Positions 60,454 through 64,000 of a DNA stretch of 64,000 bases are shown piece after piece. Under the pieces are notes generated by a model that had not been told where the DNA came from, ran no database searches, and saw nothing but the letters and a program-made list of their open reading frames with translations. Origin of the DNA: HKCCE3408 sp039183205 (lineage in GTDB: Bacteria > Pseudomonadota > Alphaproteobacteria > Rhodobacterales > Rhodobacteraceae). Position 1 is the stretch's first letter. Every line of letters begins with the position of its first letter. The position numbers were made by a program, and so were the translations under genes. The DNA lies in the NCBI GenBank assembly GCA_039183205.1, contig JBCDBR010000004.1:92065-156064 (forward strand), read 5' to 3'.

Positions 60454-61794
60454 ATGTCGGATCCGGGTCGAAAATCCGTGCTTGCCCGCAAGGCGGACCT
60501 CGTGCGAATGCGCGGGCCCCGGAAGGCAACGCAGCTTGATTTTGGCACCATGCCGGTCAAGGCGCTTAATCGTGCCGTAAAACGGGCCGGTGTGCCCTAT
60601 GATGCGCTTGAGATTGAGCCGCGTGACGAAGCGGTTTCATGGGATCAGACGCTGGCTGAAGTGACCGAGATGCTGCCCGAAGGGGGGCTGTTGATCATCC
60701 TGGAGGGCGCGGAGCGCGCCCGAGGCATCCTGCACCTGCATCAATCGCTGTTGGATGCGCTGATCGAAGTGCAAACAACCGGCCATGTCGATGCGGTGGA
60801 GGGTCCGGCCCGGCCGGCCACCTCGATCGATGCCGCCCTTTCGCGCGATTTTATCGACTTGATGCTGTCGGCGCTCGATACCGAGCTTGAAGATATGAGC
60901 ATGTCAAACGTCGTGATGCGGCTGCATTTCGGAACGGTTTTGACCGATCGCCGGCAATTGCCGCTTTTGGCGCCGGAACGTGGCTTTCACGTTTTTCGAT
61001 GCAAGGCCGATGTGGCGCAGGGGACGAAATCGGGCACGCTGATCCTAGCGCTGCCGGGCACCCAGACCGCGGCGGCCAGCTGGCCAAAGCGCGGCCCGGA
61101 CAAGCAATGGCGCGCCGGGTTTCACCGGACATTGAGCCAGGCGCGCCTGCGCTTTGACAGCATCCTGTTTCGCCGTGAAATTGGCCTGAACGCGGCGCTC
61201 GCCCTGAAACCCGGGGACGTGATTCCGTTCGATGCCGAGATGATGCAAACCGTGCGCATCGAAGATGCGTTGTACCGGGCGGTCCTAAAGGGGCGGTTGG
61301 GTCAAACCAACGGGACCCGGGCGCTGAGACTGACCCTTGGCGCGATTGACCGGCCAATTGACGAGGATGCACCGGTCGAAGCAGCGCCTAATTTCGCCAA
61401 TCCCGATTTGCACGCAAGCCCACATCAGCCAAGTGCCACGGCGCCCGACCTAAATGCGCCTGACACCGATCCATTGCCCCCGCTTGGCGCTGATGGCGGT
61501 GAGGCCAGTCTTGCCCCCTTAGGTGAGCCGGGGGACCTGCCACCCCTTGATAATGCGGGTGGGTTGCCGGCTTTGGAGGCTGAGGGCGGTCTGCCCCCGC
61601 TTGGCGACGGCGGTCTGCCTCCGTTGGGCGACGATGGCGGTTTGCCCCCGCTTGGCGACGGCGGATTGCCACCGTTGGGCGGCGATGGCGGTTTGCCCCC
61701 GCTCGGCGACGGCGGATTGCCGCCGCTTGGTGAGGGTGGCCTGCCCCCATTAGGCGGCGGATTGCCGGATTTGCCCGAAACGGGCACCGGTTAG
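60454..61794 (+). CDS. FliM/FliN-like (SpoA-domain) protein with GGLPPLG repeat tail
   Basis: A 446-residue protein. Residues about 10-215 read like the FliM middle domain (LARKADLVRMRGPRKATQLD, GGLLIILEGAERARGILHL, LLDALIEVQTTGHVD, SRDFIDLMLSALDTELEDM), and about 220-300 like a C-terminal SpoA/FliN domain (RFDSILFRREIGLNAALALK, GDVIPFDAEMMQTV). From 378 to about 439 comes a repeat tail with seven GGLPPLG units, probably unstructured. FliM links the flagellar rotor to CheY; SpoA domains also occur in type III secretion sorting platforms. No flagellar or secretion genes are in the window, so this is an orphan. Confidence 0.7.
   Translation: MSDPGRKSVLARKADLVRMRGPRKATQLDFGTMPVKALNRAVKRAGVPYDALEIEPRDEAVSWDQTLAEVTEMLPEGGLLIILEGAERARGILHLHQSLLDALIEVQTTGHVDAVEGPARPATSIDAALSRDFIDLMLSALDTELEDMSMSNVVMRLHFGTVLTDRRQLPLLAPERGFHVFRCKADVAQGTKSGTLILALPGTQTAAASWPKRGPDKQWRAGFHRTLSQARLRFDSILFRREIGLNAALALKPGDVIPFDAEMMQTVRIEDALYRAVLKGRLGQTNGTRALRLTLGAIDRPIDEDAPVEAAPNFANPDLHASPHQPSATAPDLNAPDTDPLPPLGADGGEASLAPLGEPGDLPPLDNAGGLPALEAEGGLPPLGDGGLPPLGDDGGLPPLGDGGLPPLGGDGGLPPLGDGGLPPLGEGGLPPLGGGLPDLPETGTG
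61585..61770 (+). repeat. GGLPPLG-coding tandem repeat
   Basis: Seven GGLPPLG units separated by D, DD, GD or E, giving alternating 24- and 27-bp units, that is a 51-bp higher-order repeat. It is in frame with the FliM-like gene. Confidence 0.85.
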
Positions 61795-61917
61795 ACGCCA
61801 TTATCGCCAATCCCTGATCAATCGCCGTGATTTCGCGGAATTGGTCCAGACCTGTCTCATTTTCGCCGTTTTTGCTTGAAACTTTAGCATTCCGACGGAA
61901 ATCCGATGCGAAAGAGC

Positions 61918-61936
61918 TGTGGATAAGTTATGCACA
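61918..61936. promoter_or_regulatory. Two adjacent, divergent DnaA boxes
   Basis: TGTGGATAA (perfect TTATCCACA on the minus strand) and TTATGCACA (plus strand, a TTWTNCACA match) are separated by 1 nt in an AT-richer spacer, 35 nt upstream of the lipoprotein gene. Confidence 0.5.
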
Positions 61937-61971
61937 CGCGCAAAAGGATAAACTAGAGCAGGACCTTAGCC

Positions 61972-62583
61972 ATGCACCGACCCCGTTTGATTGTGCTGGC
62001 TTGTGCCGCGGTTGCGGTGCTTGCCGGTTGCCAGGTCAATTCGCAGGCCTCCGCCCGCAATATACCCTTGTCCGATGCAGCGATCGGTCGGCTTGACCCG
62101 CAAGATTGGACGCTTGGCGCTGTTGAGGTGGTTGTGCCGCTGACCCTGTCGGTGTCGGAAGACAATTCCATCAAGCCGCGCGCCGATATCGTCTGGCGCG
62201 AGGATGTTTGTTGCGACCGCCACACCCAGGTTGACGCACTGATGACCACGGCGCTGACATCCGCGTTGGCGCCCATGACCGGCAGCCAGCCGGTGCGCGT
62301 CGAATTGCAGGTTACCCGCTTTCACGCCGTTACCGAGCGAACGCGCTATTCCATCGGCGGCGAGCATGAGATTGAGTTTTTCTTGACCGTCTTTGATGCC
62401 ACCAACGGCACCGTATTGCGCGGCCCGCGACCGGTCGATCTGACCTTTCCGGCCGCGGGCGGGGACCGAGCCCTGGCCAACGAAGCGCGCGGTTACTATC
62501 AGCGGGATGCCATCAGCGACCGGCTGACCGCCTGGGCGCAGGTCGAATTCGGGCTGGCCGATCTGACCGAGCCCACCAACTAA
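61972..62583 (+). CDS. DUF6778-type lipoprotein
   Basis: A 203-residue protein with a signal peptide and lipobox VLAGC (Cys20), so it is probably a lipoprotein. The mature part is alpha/beta with GAVEVVVPLTLSVSEDN, a CC pair (REDVCCDRH), PVRVELQVTRFHAVTERTRY and HEIEFFLTVFDATNGTVLRG. I recall this pattern from Rhodobacterales proteins of DUF6778; function is unknown. It is a separate transcription unit with a DnaA-box pair just upstream. Confidence 0.75.
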   Translation: MHRPRLIVLACAAVAVLAGCQVNSQASARNIPLSDAAIGRLDPQDWTLGAVEVVVPLTLSVSEDNSIKPRADIVWREDVCCDRHTQVDALMTTALTSALAPMTGSQPVRVELQVTRFHAVTERTRYSIGGEHEIEFFLTVFDATNGTVLRGPRPVDLTFPAAGGDRALANEARGYYQRDAISDRLTAWAQVEFGLADLTEPTN

Positions 62584-62625
62584 CTCCGCCTTTTCAAGCA
62601 CGGCTGCGCGGCGTAAAGCGGAGGC

Positions 62626-63831
62626 ATGTCCGATGCAGCCGCATTGCCTATCTTTCGACTAAAGCCCAAAGCGGATGCGCGCCGTCTTCGGCATGGCCAT
62701 CCTTGGGCCTGGGCCGACGAATTGGTGTTGGACCGGCGATCGCGGGCGACAAAGGCCGGCACGATTGCGGTTTTGGAGGATGCTGGCCGCACCGCTCTTG
62801 GCATTGGCATTGCCTCCCCGGACGCAAAGATCGGGTTTCGCCTGCTCGACCGGGATCCCAAAGCCAAAATCGACCCCACATGGATCGGGGCGCGCCTGAG
62901 CGCTGCGCAGACGCTACGCGAGACATTCTATGCCGCGCCTTTTTACCGGCTGATCCATGCCGAAGGCGACGGCTTGCCGGGTCTGATCGTCGACCGATTT
63001 GACGATGTGCTGGTGATCCAGCCCAATTTGGTTTGGCTCGAAGCGCGGCTTGATGTCATCAGCGGCGCGCTGGAGGCCCTAACGGGCGCCAAAACGATCA
63101 TTAAAAACGGCACGGGACGGGCGCGGGCCGCCGACGGCTTGCCGGAAGACATTGCCGTTCTCATCGGTCAGGCGCCACAGGCGGCGATAAAGGTACCGAT
63201 GAATGGCGCGATCTATTTTGCCGATGTGATGGGCGGCCAGAAAACCGGTCTCTTTTACGACCAACGCGACAATCATGGTTTCACCGCTCAGCTCGCCAAA
63301 GATGCCCGTGTGCTCGATGTGTTTTCCCATGTCGGCGGGTTCGGCTTGGCCGCGTTGGCGCGCGGCGCGACATCGATGGTGGCCATCGATAGCTCGGCTG
63401 CGGCGTTGTCTCTGGCGGCAAAGGGCGCGGAGGCTATCGGGCGTTCGGATGCGTTCGTCGCCCATCAAGGTGATGCGTTTGTGCATATGGCGCGTCTGGC
63501 AGAGGATGGGGCGCAATTCGATCTTGTCATTGCCGATCCACCCGCTTTTGCGCCCTCAAAGGCTGCGTTGACACAAGGGCTGCGCGCTTACGAACGCGTT
63601 GCGCGGTTGGCGGCGGCCTTGGTCGCGTCCGGCGGGTATCTGACGCTCTGCTCGTGTTCGCATGCCGCTGATCTGACGCGGTTTCGCAATGCGTGTTTGC
63701 GTGGGATCGGCCGGGCAGGGCGCCGGGCGAGCCTGCTTCGAACGGGGTTTGCCGGTCCGGATCATCCGCAACATCCCAGCCTCAGCGAGACCGGATATCT
63801 CAAGGCCCTGACATTCCGGCTTGTGGCATGA
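62626..63831 (+). CDS. rRNA methyltransferase of the RlmI group
   Basis: A 401-residue class I methyltransferase. The N-terminal PUA domain has LKPKADARRLRHGHPWAWADEL, the middle carries YRLIHAEGDGLPGLIVDRFDD, and the SAM domain has GLFYDQRDN, VLDVFSHVGGFGLAAL and the motif IV VIADPPAFAPSK, with a SCSH segment near the end. RlmI methylates C1962 of 23S rRNA in E. coli; this group in Rhodobacterales (RSP_2647 family in memory) is similar but the exact target is not known. The stop overlaps the following PIN gene by 4 nt. Confidence 0.88.
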   Translation: MSDAAALPIFRLKPKADARRLRHGHPWAWADELVLDRRSRATKAGTIAVLEDAGRTALGIGIASPDAKIGFRLLDRDPKAKIDPTWIGARLSAAQTLRETFYAAPFYRLIHAEGDGLPGLIVDRFDDVLVIQPNLVWLEARLDVISGALEALTGAKTIIKNGTGRARAADGLPEDIAVLIGQAPQAAIKVPMNGAIYFADVMGGQKTGLFYDQRDNHGFTAQLAKDARVLDVFSHVGGFGLAALARGATSMVAIDSSAAALSLAAKGAEAIGRSDAFVAHQGDAFVHMARLAEDGAQFDLVIADPPAFAPSKAALTQGLRAYERVARLAAALVASGGYLTLCSCSHAADLTRFRNACLRGIGRAGRRASLLRTGFAGPDHPQHPSLSETGYLKALTFRLVA

Positions 63832-64000
63832 TCGCGTGCTTGGATGCCTGCGTGCTTTATCCGACCGTGCTGCGCGAGGTGCTTTTGGGTGTGGCTGAGG
63901 CGGGGCTCTACCGGCCGGTTTGGTCCGCCCGCATCGTTGAGGAATGGGCCCGCGCGGCTGCGAAATCCGGTACGGCGGCTGAGATGCAGGCGCGGGGTGA
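63828..64000 (+). CDS. PIN-domain protein, N-terminal part (cut by window edge)
   Basis: The start of a PIN-domain (ribonuclease-fold) protein: MIACLDACVLYPTVLREVLL, with the first catalytic Asp at residue 6, then RPVWSARIVEEWARAA. The ATG overlaps the stop of the methyltransferase gene (ATGA), so they are coupled. The arrangement corresponds to the RSP_2648-type PIN protein of Rhodobacter. Only 57 codons are visible, and no antitoxin gene lies upstream, so it is not obviously a toxin-antitoxin pair. Confidence 0.8.
   Translation, partial: MIACLDACVLYPTVLREVLLGVAEAGLYRPVWSARIVEEWARAAAKSGTAAEMQARG

Noticed and set aside
1..64000. tRNA/rRNA genes, CRISPR arrays, insertion sequences, prophage
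   Set aside because: None seen on reading both strands; no transposase, integrase, phage or Cas-like protein appears among the frames, and gene order is typical core chromosome.

Overview
The window is about 64 kb of GC-rich, gene-dense chromosome from an alphaproteobacterium, most likely order Rhodobacterales (Roseobacter/Paracoccus relatives). This rests on several lineage-typical arrangements: a coiled-coil gene overlapping zapA beside tkt, purF-cvpA-radA-pqiA-alr-dnaB, glyQ-DUF6446-glyS-ppdK, NDUFA12-DUF2155-aat-accCB, and a final methyltransferase plus PIN pair that resembles the Rhodobacter sphaeroides RSP_2647/RSP_2648 families. No insertion sequence, integrase, phage gene, CRISPR array, rRNA or tRNA was seen, so this is core chromosome and not an island.

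Layout. 1-4 kb: start of tkt (runs off the left edge), the ZauP-like/ZapA division pair, a short-chain dehydrogenase, bioY and a Tat-exported protein. 4-12.7 kb: a minus-strand housekeeping block with purF, cvpA, radA, a PqiA-like membrane protein, alr, dnaB, pyrE and pyrC. 12.8-18.8 kb: a complete urease operon (ureD-A-B-C, an exported protein of unknown function, then ureE-F-G). 18.8-22.2 kb: poorly characterised proteins, including a SPOR/peptidoglycan-binding protein with a dead trypsin-like domain. 22.4-28.5 kb: glycyl-tRNA synthetase (two subunits) and a pyruvate phosphate dikinase with an altered nucleotide-binding half. 28.6-34.6 kb: a SleB-type hydrolase, folB (with a long C-terminal extension), folP, glmM and guanine deaminase. 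34.6-41 kb: mgtE, an 1100-residue secretion/pilus-like fusion protein and metY. 41-45.4 kb: NDUFA12, DUF2155, aat, accC and accB.

45.8-54.8 kb is a pyrimidine/hydantoin catabolic locus: a methyltransferase, a RutR-type repressor, and a tightly overlapping operon of N-carbamoyl amidohydrolase, small lipoprotein, dihydropyrimidinase, four-helix membrane protein and a complete NMT1/THI5-type ABC importer. Together these would import a pyrimidine-like compound and carry out ring opening and decarbamoylation. The dihydropyrimidine dehydrogenase for the first reductive step is not in the window.

54.8-64 kb holds an acidic proline-rich protein, a sensing module (XRE/ScfR-type regulator, lone receiver domain, small membrane protein, transporter-histidine kinase fusion), a FliM/FliN-like protein with a GGLPPLG repeat tail away from any flagellar genes, a lipoprotein, an RlmI-like methyltransferase and the start of a PIN-domain gene.

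No single spectacular new system stands out. The observations most worth following are the 1100-residue GspL/PilM-like to GspC/PilP-like fusion, the transporter-kinase/REC/XRE module, the dead protease, the FliM-like repeat protein, the altered PPDK, and a frame-breaking 13-bp tandem repeat at the end of the SDR gene. All function calls come from reading motifs by eye; no database search was run.
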